DNA from: Bacteroidales bacterium
Lineage (GTDB): Bacteria; Bacteroidota; Bacteroidia; Bacteroidales; WCHB1-69
Length of the DNA stretch: 35,566 nt
Direction of reading: 5' to 3'
Assembly (NCBI GenBank): GCA_016285615.1
Contig: JAEERB010000008.1
Coordinates: 1 to 35,566, forward strand
The position numbers and the translations under genes are program-made. Positions 1-6,751 of this stretch are shown here, piece by piece. Every line of letters begins with the position of its first letter. Position 1 is the first letter of the stretch. Under the pieces are notes generated by a model. It searched no databases, was not told the origin of the DNA, and was given only the letters and a program-made list of their open reading frames with translations.

Positions 1-2319
1 ATTCTTGAATTCTTCGTAGTTCATGTCTTTCAGGTAGATAAAGCCATAGGTACGACGGAGCATCATCTTGTCTGACTTGTAGAAGTAATCCTCTCCAAGC
101 AGTTTGCATACATCGTCATGCTGCGATACCCAAATCTTCTGGGCTAATTCGCTGAACGCACCATCATGGGCAGGGCTCGGGAAGTCGGCCGAACGCTGAC
201 TCAAATAGCAGCTATTGAACATATTCTTGATGACGGCAAACGAGTTCAACGAAATGGGTATCATAGTGTTAGCTTCGCTAATATGGAACTTGGACCATAC
301 ATTGCGATAACCCCAGATGCGCAGGTTGATTTCAGGATGGCGCTCTTTGTACACGTCAATAGCCTGGCTGAGGGCGATGAGCGTCTTGAAGTGCGTATCA
401 GGACCGCTGCCTTCGGGATCCATAGCCAAACTGATAATCGTAGGTTTCACACGTTCGAGCAGTTCCAGCACAGGTTTCACATCCTTGTCAAATTCGGGAT
501 AGTGCGGGAAGATATCGTCACTGTAGAACGGCAGGCGCAGGTGGTTAACGCGCTCGCAGCCGAGGCCGAAATGTGCCCATACCAACTCAGCTTCAAACTC
601 ACGCAGCCAACCCTTGGCCAAGTGGAATGAATCGGGCTCTTTACGACCTATCTCAATGGAATTCATAATGTTAAGTTGAATCTGCAAGAACTCCTTCAGT
701 TCGGAAATCTTGGTCATATTCATCTTCTCAACCCACTTACGAGCCAAGCGGCGGGCAACGGCATAGTCTTGGCACGACTTGTCCTGCTGGGCGATACCGC
801 GCAGATAGAGCGTAATATCATCGCCATAGGAAGAGGTGAACAGCGTGTCCATCTGTTCATCACGACGCGAAGCGGCAACGGGGTCGATACGTTCGATAAT
901 ATGGTGATAGCACTCTCTCAAATACTTGGTAGTCACCGAAGTAAAGCCGCTAGTACAATATACGAAATGGTTCTGAATAGTTTTCGAACGCACGAGATGA
1001 TGCAGGTAGGGGAAGTATGCCAACTCGATATCGTCGTGGTGCGGAGCGGTGTGCAGAATCACTTCGTTCTCGCCCATCGTCAAGCCCTTTTGGATTTTCT
1101 TCTCCACCGAAGCCAACGTTTTCTCCAGCAACTCTTGTGAATTGAGGCCAGTCAGCTGCTCGGCGAAGCGGAGCTCATCACAAGTGTAATGCTCGTCAAT
1201 AAGTTCCTGGAAAGTCTTGCCTGTAGCGAAAACGGCGTCAATCACAATCTTCTCCACGAAGGCATCCTGATAATGCACATGCGGATAGATGGAGGCCAAA
1301 TAGCGGTTCGACTTGGGGAGATTGTTGGAAGCACTGTCGGTAATGAAGAAACGGGCAGCGTGCAGTTTCTGCAAGCAGGTTGCAGGGAATTCCTGCGTAG
1401 GCTCGTTCAGTACGGAGCCAGCCACCATCTTGGCCTTACCGGCACCGGCAGCGATGATAATAGCCACACAGTCGGGGTTGTAGGTAATGGTTTCCAAACC
1501 CATGGTGATGACAGCCTTCTGGCGAACCAGCTCTATACCTCCCAAGTCGGTGGCAGCAGCGGCCTGAGTTTCATAGTTGATGCCCGTGAGACGGGTATGT
1601 GAGAAATGGCTGGAACCGCGCACGTTGAAAGCGATGTGGCCATCGGGGCCGATACCGCCGAGGAAGAAGCCGATGCCGCCCAACTCTCTGATTTTGCTTT
1701 CGTAACGAGCACAGAAATCGTCAAACAGACGGATGGCGCGTTGCTTGATAACCTCTTCCTTCGTCTTGGCCTGACGGATGCGCAACGAAAGATCGATGAT
1801 ACCATCCTCGAAAACCTCACTCAGGTTGGTGGCATTACCCAAGAACTCACTCTCCTTGTCATTCAAGAAATAAGTGTTGATAAGATGCGTCTTCTCGGGA
1901 TCAAAGCCCAAAATATCTATGTAGTAGTTCTTTACAAAATAGCGGAAAGAACGTTCATGTTCAGGGTTAATGGGGAAAAACTCGTCCAACTGGAAGAAAT
2001 GCAGCGACTTAAAGTCGGGTTTGTATTGCGACAAGCCCACCTTTTCCAAGATGCCGCCTTTGGCTTCCTTATCCCAGTTGGTAATATAATACTGTAACCA
2101 CTTGATGAAAAACTCAGGGGTTTTACCTGTGGGCAGGGCTACCACGCCACCAGGGTTCAAACATACCCATTCAATAAAACGCAAGGCGGTTAGCTGGCCC
2201 AAAATCACATAGTTGTCAACCGACAACACCTGTGTTTTACATTGTAAAAGATTATCCTCATACGTGGGATCCAATTGGCGGAAATACTCTTCCACCTTAC
2301 TTGCTGTGTTGTATTTCAT
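1..2319 (-). CDS. NagB-like (glucosamine-6-phosphate deaminase family) / PIG-L deacetylase fusion, 3' end off window
   Basis: Translated by hand from the ATG at 2319; the frame stays open for all 773 visible codons and the stop lies beyond position 1. Residues about 1-330 are a NagB-type sugar-phosphate isomerase fold, with LDEFF at 111-115 and GGIGPDGHIAFN at 221-232. Residues from about 420 are a PIG-L/LmbE-type zinc deacetylase domain, with PHHDD at 426-430 in place of the usual HPDD. In E. coli NagB the catalytic Asp and His of DGH are followed by Glu148 straight after FN; here that position is Val (FNVRGS), so true glucosamine-6-phosphate deaminase activity is doubtful. The family is known in Bacteroides as a NagB-annotated long protein; its substrate is not known to me. 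Likely cytoplasmic, acting on an amino-sugar compound (inference). A -7 box sits 65-72 bases upstream. Confidence 0.85.
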   Translation of the reverse strand, partial: MKYNTASKVEEYFRQLDPTYEDNLLQCKTQVLSVDNYVILGQLTALRFIEWVCLNPGGVVALPTGKTPEFFIKWLQYYITNWDKEAKGGILEKVGLSQYKPDFKSLHFFQLDEFFPINPEHERSFRYFVKNYYIDILGFDPEKTHLINTYFLNDKESEFLGNATNLSEVFEDGIIDLSLRIRQAKTKEEVIKQRAIRLFDDFCARYESKIRELGGIGFFLGGIGPDGHIAFNVRGSSHFSHTRLTGINYETQAAAATDLGGIELVRQKAVITMGLETITYNPDCVAIIIAAGAGKAKMVAGSVLNEPTQEFPATCLQKLHAARFFITDSASNNLPKSNRYLASIYPHVHYQDAFVEKIVIDAVFATGKTFQELIDEHYTCDELRFAEQLTGLNSQELLEKTLASVEKKIQKGLTMGENEVILHTAPHHDDIELAYFPYLHHLVRSKTIQNHFVYCTSGFTSVTTKYLRECYHHIIERIDPVAASRRDEQMDTLFTSSYGDDITLYLRGIAQQDKSCQDYAVARRLARKWVEKMNMTKISELKEFLQIQLNIMNSIEIGRKEPDSFHLAKGWLREFEAELVWAHFGLGCERVNHLRLPFYSDDIFPHYPEFDKDVKPVLELLERVKPTIISLAMDPEGSGPDTHFKTLIALSQAIDVYKERHPEINLRIWGYRNVWSKFHISEANTMIPISLNSFAVIKNMFNSCYLSQRSADFPSPAHDGAFSELAQKIWVSQHDDVCKLLGEDYFYKSDKMMLRRTYGFIYLKDMNYEEFKN

Positions 2320-2383
2320 ATCGGTTCAGATTTGTATAATTCACCTTATCGAGGCCTTTGGTCATTCCTCTTTTCAAGGGTAG

Positions 2384-2391
2384 CAAAAGTA
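2384..2391 (-). promoter_or_regulatory. -7 promoter box (TACTTTTG) of the NagB-like gene
   Basis: Read on the minus strand, this is a perfect TAnnTTTG Bacteroidota -7 element. A possible TTTG -33 element lies 16 bases upstream, slightly short of the usual spacing. The predicted transcript start is near 2377, giving a leader of about 58 bases. Confidence 0.6.
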
Positions 2392-2529
2392 CAAAAAAAA
2401 ATGTTGCCAAATCTTCACAACAAACAATATTTCAATATTTTATTCTTCGTAAAATATTAGTCAAAACACTAATTACCTGTCTTTGTAATAGTTAATATTT
2501 ATTTAAAAAGAAGGCTTGCTCGGAGCAAT

Positions 2530-4008
2530 TTATCGATATTCGAGTTTGTTGAGGAAAAAGACATACCTTTTGGCGCGGGCCGACTTGGAAGTATTTTTGA
2601 TATATTGTGCACCTGAAAAAAGAAAACTCTCCCCATACCATTTTTCCATTCTTGGACTACGACTATATTCCACCACATCGTGACGCTGCAAGGTTTCCAA
2701 ATCCATGGAACTAATCCTTTCTACAACATTATAACCATCTACCAATGTGGATGTTAAGGAAAAATTGAAAGGATAATAAATCAGTGCATAATTCTCTGGT
2801 GTAAAGAAGACAGACACCCGTTGTGCGAGTCTGTAAGTCAGGATGTTGGAAAACGGCAGATAATGATCCCAGATAAGTTGGCCCTGGGCATCGAAGGTGG
2901 TTACGTAGGCGTTCACCATACGATAGCCTGCAAACGTGGAGGCAGAGGGCATAGAGTAATAGCCGCCATAAAAGGAATCGTAGTTGTTGTAATCGTTGTA
3001 ATTATATTCAGGATAGAACACTTCGGTGACGAAGGCAAACTGAGAGCCATTGCTAGTGATATTACCTATCAGCAGCTGCATATTGAGGCTCTGCGACTTG
3101 CCCTTGCGTGCCAAGGTGGTGTCGCGATTGCGCAACTGTGTATAATTGTAGAACGAAGGCACATCAAATTCTGACTCAATAACAGGTAGCGAATAGACGC
3201 CTGTGTGCAGGTTGCCTGAGTAGCGGTCCTGCTCGGTGTTGTAGGTCCCGATGACCAGCACGTGGGTAGAATCGACCACCGCCAAACGTGCCGAGTTGTA
3301 GAAATAGTCGCCATAGATGGGGAAAGGTTGCACATTGAGCACATTACCGTTGTAGTCAAGCTCATAGAGCACCAGTGCGGCAGTTTTGGCACCCGTAACG
3401 AGAACTGCACCCACCCACAACTTGCGGTTGAAAGTGTCGGGTTCGCAGAACTCAATCTGTGTCACCGTAGTATCGGCCTTGAAACGCGACAACTGTCCCG
3501 TGCTACAATCATAAAAGTAGAGAGACTCTGTCTTATTGTTATCCGAGCGGATGAAAAGATGGTCGTCGGCCGCCTTCATCGAAACGATGTCAGGGTCGCT
3601 GAGCGGCTCAATCATATAGGAGGCAAACTCATGAGCAGGCAAACCAATGGTGACCAGCACGGAGCGGCGGGGATGCTTTTTCGACAATTCTTGTTGGAAA
3701 AGCAGGTAGAGACATGAGTCGGTGCGCGCCGAAGTGATGAACTGCAGTTGCGCTGGCAATGTTATAGGAAAATTGTAGGTTTTATGCAGATTGGTATCAT
3801 AATGCATAAAAATCATCGAGGTGGAGTCGGTGCCACGCGAGTTGCCTTCATAGAAGACAAACACGCCATGAGGGCCGGCATTCGCGTAGTGGTAGTCTGA
3901 GGCATCTTTGGCCATCTCGAGCTCAATACGTAAGGGCAGATCCTGCTGTGCCGACAAGGTAGTCAGCCAGAAAATATTGAAAAAAACCAAGAAGAGACGA
4001 CGCATCAT
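2530..4008 (-). CDS. exported protein of unknown function, probable beta-propeller
   Basis: I do not recognise this family. The 492-residue protein starts MMRRLFLVFF and has a Sec signal peptide of about 20 residues ending LSAQQ, so it is exported to the periplasm or cell surface. The mature part is rich in short beta-strand blocks with aromatic and Asp/Asn turns, which fits a beta-propeller or similar all-beta fold (inference). There is an unusual Tyr/Asn-rich stretch (YNYNDYNNYDSFYGGYY) near residue 340. No T9SS sorting domain or lipobox is visible. A longer start at 4029 is possible, but a perfect -7 promoter box covers 4027-4034, so translation must start at 4008 or 4005. A weak hairpin (TTGC/GCAA, 2516-2528) followed by a T-rich run lies just after the stop. 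It is the only gene in its transcription unit. Confidence 0.7.
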   Translation of the reverse strand: MMRRLFLVFFNIFWLTTLSAQQDLPLRIELEMAKDASDYHYANAGPHGVFVFYEGNSRGTDSTSMIFMHYDTNLHKTYNFPITLPAQLQFITSARTDSCLYLLFQQELSKKHPRRSVLVTIGLPAHEFASYMIEPLSDPDIVSMKAADDHLFIRSDNNKTESLYFYDCSTGQLSRFKADTTVTQIEFCEPDTFNRKLWVGAVLVTGAKTAALVLYELDYNGNVLNVQPFPIYGDYFYNSARLAVVDSTHVLVIGTYNTEQDRYSGNLHTGVYSLPVIESEFDVPSFYNYTQLRNRDTTLARKGKSQSLNMQLLIGNITSNGSQFAFVTEVFYPEYNYNDYNNYDSFYGGYYSMPSASTFAGYRMVNAYVTTFDAQGQLIWDHYLPFSNILTYRLAQRVSVFFTPENYALIYYPFNFSLTSTLVDGYNVVERISSMDLETLQRHDVVEYSRSPRMEKWYGESFLFSGAQYIKNTSKSARAKRYVFFLNKLEYR

Positions 4009-4026
4009 AATGTTACAAACGAATTG

Positions 4027-4034
4027 CAAAGCTA
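4027..4034 (-). promoter_or_regulatory. -7 promoter box (TAGCTTTG) that decides the start of the 2530-4008 gene
   Basis: Perfect TAnnTTTG on the minus strand. It overlaps the longest candidate start at 4029, so that start cannot be on the transcript. The predicted leader to 4008 is only about 12 bases. Confidence 0.6.
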
Positions 4035-4102
4035 CGAAAAAAAGGAGAGCTATCGGAACAAAAAAAATTTTGAACCATGTGCATACATATCAAAAAATGT
4101 TG

Positions 4103-4110
4103 TATTTTTG
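4103..4110 (+). promoter_or_regulatory. -7 promoter box (TATTTTTG) of tRNA-Pro
   Basis: Perfect TAnnTTTG, 28 bases before the tRNA 5' end. The surrounding GTTGTATTTTTGCAGCCTC is identical to the sequence upstream of tRNA-Gln at 16490-16510. No -33 TTG is seen at the usual distance. Confidence 0.6.
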
Positions 4111-4138
4111 CAGCCTCATTCCAAACGGAATGTTTGTT

Positions 4139-4212
4139 CGGGGTGTGGCGCAGTTGGCTAGCGCACTTGCATGGGGTGCAAGGGGTCGAAAGTTCGAGTC
4201 TTTTCACCCCGA
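4139..4212 (+). tRNA. tRNA-Pro (anticodon GGG)
   Basis: The full cloverleaf folds by hand. The acceptor stem is CGGGGTG/CACCCCG, the D stem GCGC/GCGC with an AGTTGGCTA loop, and the anticodon stem CTTGC/GCAAG with loop ATGGGGT. The T stem is GAAAG/CTTTT with TTCGAGT in the loop, and the discriminator base is A. The anticodon at positions 34-36 is GGG. The 3' CCA is not encoded. A strong terminator follows within 12 bases. Confidence 0.95.
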
Positions 4213-4218
4213 CAAACG

Positions 4219-4250
4219 AAAAAAGAGATGCTTGAAAGCATCTCTTTTTT
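4219..4250. terminator. bidirectional intrinsic terminator between tRNA-Pro and menG
   Basis: Perfect stem AGAGATGC/GCATCTCT (4224-4231 and 4238-4245) with a TTGAAA loop, flanked by A-runs on the left and T-runs on the right. It can end tRNA-Pro on the plus strand and menG, whose stop codon is at 4250-4252, on the minus strand. Confidence 0.85.
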
Positions 4251-4954
4251 TATTCTATTTCCGCCACATACATCCGACAGACGCCAAAGGTGAAACTCCT
4301 GACAGAAACCTTGGTAAATCCCGCCTCCTTGAGCATCGGCACAAACTGCGCGGGCTTGGGAAACTTCATGATAGAGGCTGGCAAATAGTGATAGGCATCT
4401 CTGTCGCCCGAAAGCCAGCCACACACCTTAGGCAGCAGTCGCACAGCATAAAGTTTATAGCACCACAACAAAAATGGATTATCGGGGTACGATAGTTCCA
4501 ATATAACCGCCTGTCCGCCAGGACGCAGAACACGACACATCTCAGCGAGTCCTTGCGCCAAATGCTCAAAATTACGCACGCCAAACGCCACGGTGACACT
4601 GTCGAACGAGGCATTATCAAACGGAAGATTCTCAGCATCTGCAACCTGCAACTCAACCTTATCTTGCAAACCAGCTTTTTTCACCTTATTGCGCCCCACC
4701 GCCAGCATCTGCTCCGAAATGTCCACTCCTACTATTCGACTGCCATTGACCAGCTGTCGAGCAGCATCCATGGCAAAGTCGGCCGTGCCCGAAGCCACAT
4801 CCAAAACACGCCGTGGGCGACCATCGCGACAAAGTTCACGAATGGCCTTCTTACGCCACGACACATCCAAACCCATCGACATCAGGCGGTTCAGCCGGTC
4901 GTAGTCGGGGGCAATGTGATCAAACAGGGCACGGATTCTTTCTTTTTTTGGCAT
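4250..4954 (-). CDS. menG: demethylmenaquinone methyltransferase (MenG/UbiE family)
   Basis: This 234-residue class I SAM-dependent methyltransferase is the usual family length. The start MPKKERIRALFDHIAPDYDRLN carries the N-terminal signature FDxIAxxYDxLN. Motif I is VLDVASGTADFA (about 50-61), followed by VGVDIS (motif post-I) and FDSVTVAFGVRN, the typical UbiE/MenG motif. It C-methylates demethylmenaquinone in the last step of menaquinone synthesis, at the inner face of the cytoplasmic membrane. It lies 120 bases after menA on the same strand, so the two final steps of the pathway are together and probably co-transcribed from the menA promoter. The gap between them is filled by short tandem repeats. 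Confidence 0.95.
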   Translation of the reverse strand: MPKKERIRALFDHIAPDYDRLNRLMSMGLDVSWRKKAIRELCRDGRPRRVLDVASGTADFAMDAARQLVNGSRIVGVDISEQMLAVGRNKVKKAGLQDKVELQVADAENLPFDNASFDSVTVAFGVRNFEHLAQGLAEMCRVLRPGGQAVILELSYPDNPFLLWCYKLYAVRLLPKVCGWLSGDRDAYHYLPASIMKFPKPAQFVPMLKEAGFTKVSVRSFTFGVCRMYVAEIE

Positions 4955-4965
4955 GATTTGGAGAA

Positions 4966-5072
4966 GTGAAAAGTGAAAAGTTAAGAAGTTAAGGAACTAA
5001 GGGACTAAGAAATTAAGTATTATTAAGTTACGGGATTGTAAAGCATTATTAATTGTAAATTGTAAATTGTAA
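4966..5072. repeat. short tandem repeats in the menA-menG gap
   Basis: Two low-complexity blocks fill the gap. At 5052-5072 the heptamer ATTGTAA occurs three times in perfect tandem. At about 4966-5027 there are degenerate units of the type AAGTGAAA and then (N)TTAAG/ACTAAG. They begin right at the menA stop codon and contain no open frame or hairpin with a T-run. Confidence 0.75.
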
Positions 5073-5074
5073 AT

Positions 5075-5971
5075 TTACATAACGAACCCGGCACCCATCA
5101 GTAACGATAAGACGAACGTGCTCATAACCAGCAGTGGCAGCATAGCGTCGAGTGGTTTGCCCGACAGGCGCCAAACACCACGCAGATGCACGATATAGAG
5201 CGGCAATGTCAACATAAACAGCCAGTTGTACCATGCGTAGCATTCCATGGCCGCAAAGCCAATCAACAACAGCCATCCCACAACAATCAGGCAGGTCTGG
5301 TATATTCGAGCATTATGCTCGCCAATCTTCAGCGGCACCGTCACACGTGTGCCTGCATCACTCTTTATGTCGCGTATATTATTGACATTGAGCACGCCCA
5401 CACTAAAACAGCCGATGGCAGAGGCTGGCAACAGCACCTTCCATGGCAACTGGTGAGCCACCACAAAGTAGGCACCGCTCACCGAGACCAGTCCAAAGAA
5501 GATAAACACAAAAATGTCGCCTAAACCACGATAGCCGTAGGGATGTTTACCCAACGTGTAGTTCACCGCCGCCCAAATGGCACAAGCGCCCAATAACAAC
5601 AAGAGCAAGGCTGGCAAAGAAAAGAGAGTGCCAAACGAGCACCATGTCATAGCACAACCCATCAGGCAACAAAAGACCACCATAACACCAATAGTCCATC
5701 GCATATCCTTCTCGCTAAGCGCACCCTCCTGCAGACTATAAGCCGGTCCTTGGCGGTCGCCACTGTCGGTGCCACGCAAATAGTCGCCCAATTCATTGGA
5801 AAGGTTAGAAAGAATCTGCAACCCAACGGTAGTCAGCAATAACGTCACGGCCAAAGACCATGAAACCTCACATTGGCTGGCAGCCAACAACAGACCTAAA
5901 ACGACCCCTGCCAAGGAGAGGGGCAGCGTGCGGAAACGCATAGAACGGAGAATAGCAGCACATTTTTTCAT
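5075..5971 (-). CDS. menA: 1,4-dihydroxy-2-naphthoate polyprenyltransferase (MenA)
   Basis: This 298-residue membrane prenyltransferase of the UbiA superfamily attaches the polyprenyl tail to 1,4-dihydroxy-2-naphthoate, giving demethylmenaquinone, the substrate of MenG next door. The prenyl-diphosphate site is NLSNELGDYLRGTDSGDR (about 60-77), and the second Asp-rich site is NNIRDIKSDAGTR (about 195-207). About eight hydrophobic helices span the protein. The chosen start is MKKCAAILRS at 5971; an in-frame ATG at 6016 would add 15 residues. The -7 box TAAGTTTG (6004-6011) lies inside that extension, so the longer form would not be transcribed. Confidence 0.93.
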   Translation of the reverse strand: MKKCAAILRSMRFRTLPLSLAGVVLGLLLAASQCEVSWSLAVTLLLTTVGLQILSNLSNELGDYLRGTDSGDRQGPAYSLQEGALSEKDMRWTIGVMVVFCCLMGCAMTWCSFGTLFSLPALLLLLLGACAIWAAVNYTLGKHPYGYRGLGDIFVFIFFGLVSVSGAYFVVAHQLPWKVLLPASAIGCFSVGVLNVNNIRDIKSDAGTRVTVPLKIGEHNARIYQTCLIVVGWLLLIGFAAMECYAWYNWLFMLTLPLYIVHLRGVWRLSGKPLDAMLPLLVMSTFVLSLLMGAGFVM

Positions 5972-6003
5972 AATAGTATATTCGCTAGTTTTAGATGAGG
6001 AAA

Positions 6004-6011
6004 CAAACTTA
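6004..6011 (-). promoter_or_regulatory. -7 promoter box (TAAGTTTG) for menA-menG
   Basis: Perfect TAnnTTTG on the minus strand, predicting a transcript start near 5997 and a leader of about 26 bases. It falls within the longest open frame and therefore sets the menA start at 5971. Confidence 0.55.
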
Positions 6012-6062
6012 CACATTTTTATCTATTTGTAGCCAGAAACGAATACATTTTATACTAATTAC

Positions 6063-6644
6063 TCATTTGCATTCATAAAGATGTTTCTCTGCTACCTCCT
6101 CACTCATAATAAAATCTTCCCCATTTAATGCACGTTCAACTGCGGCAACAATTTCCAACACAATTCTTTGAGGATCATTATTAAACGTTTCTTCCTTAAT
6201 TTTGAATTCTGTATACTGTATGTTTGTTGGGATATGTTCATACTCAAATAGCGCTACAAAAACACTTATATTTATATGACTGGAATTGAAATTGTTACCA
6301 TTAGCGTTATGACCTGACAACCTCAACGACAACACACCTGCAGACGTATAATAACTTGCATAGTTTGAGTTCCCTCTATATTGTAATTGCAATAACTTTC
6401 GTAGGCCTCTTAAAACGCCGTTCCATCCCTTGCTGCAATCTATATGAAAATCGCCATTCTTAAATTTTTGCAAATTAGACAGAATGGGTAATGGATTTTT
6501 TATTAATTTTGCAACTGAATTCTTCGAGGTACGAAGGGTATCGGTAGGGCTACTCGTAATAGAAGAATTGACATTGTCTGATGGGGAGTCCGAATAAGTT
6601 GGCCCGCTCCCCAAATGAAGACGATTTTTGTTTTTTCTTTCCAT
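6063..6644 (-). CDS. hypothetical protein, AT-rich orphan, possibly of mobile-element origin
   Basis: I do not recognise this gene. The best starts are ATG 6644 (193 residues, MERKNKNRLHLGS) or ATG 6659; an even longer frame reaches 6737 but begins with an unlikely hydrophobic stretch. Residues 1-60 are Ser/Thr/Asn-rich and probably disordered. The central part contains LSLRLSGHNANGNNF, which faintly resembles the LRxSxHxAN motif of some large polyvalent (plasmid/conjugative) protein domains; this is weak, memory-based resemblance. The end is an amphipathic helix rich in Glu. Base composition is clearly more AT-rich than the flanking menA and receptor genes, which suggests acquisition. No promoter box is seen directly upstream. 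Confidence 0.5.
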   Translation of the reverse strand: MERKNKNRLHLGSGPTYSDSPSDNVNSSITSSPTDTLRTSKNSVAKLIKNPLPILSNLQKFKNGDFHIDCSKGWNGVLRGLRKLLQLQYRGNSNYASYYTSAGVLSLRLSGHNANGNNFNSSHINISVFVALFEYEHIPTNIQYTEFKIKEETFNNDPQRIVLEIVAAVERALNGEDFIMSEEVAEKHLYECK

Positions 6645-6751
6645 TTTATTCTCCAACATGTTAACACACCAACAATGAAAAGGTGTATATCTCCAACTAT
6701 TCTCTTTAAAAAGAGAAAAACTAAATAAAAATAACACTCGTTGTTTCTATT

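Noticed and set aside
166..2097. Plus-strand open frames of 140-160 codons
   Set aside because: They are antisense to the NagB/PIG-L gene, whose minus-strand frame has all family motifs; none has a recognisable motif.
6701..6716. Terminator of the beta-barrel receptor gene (TCTCTTT/AAAGAGA)
   Set aside because: A short AT-rich palindrome with a 2-base loop and no T-run on the correct side.
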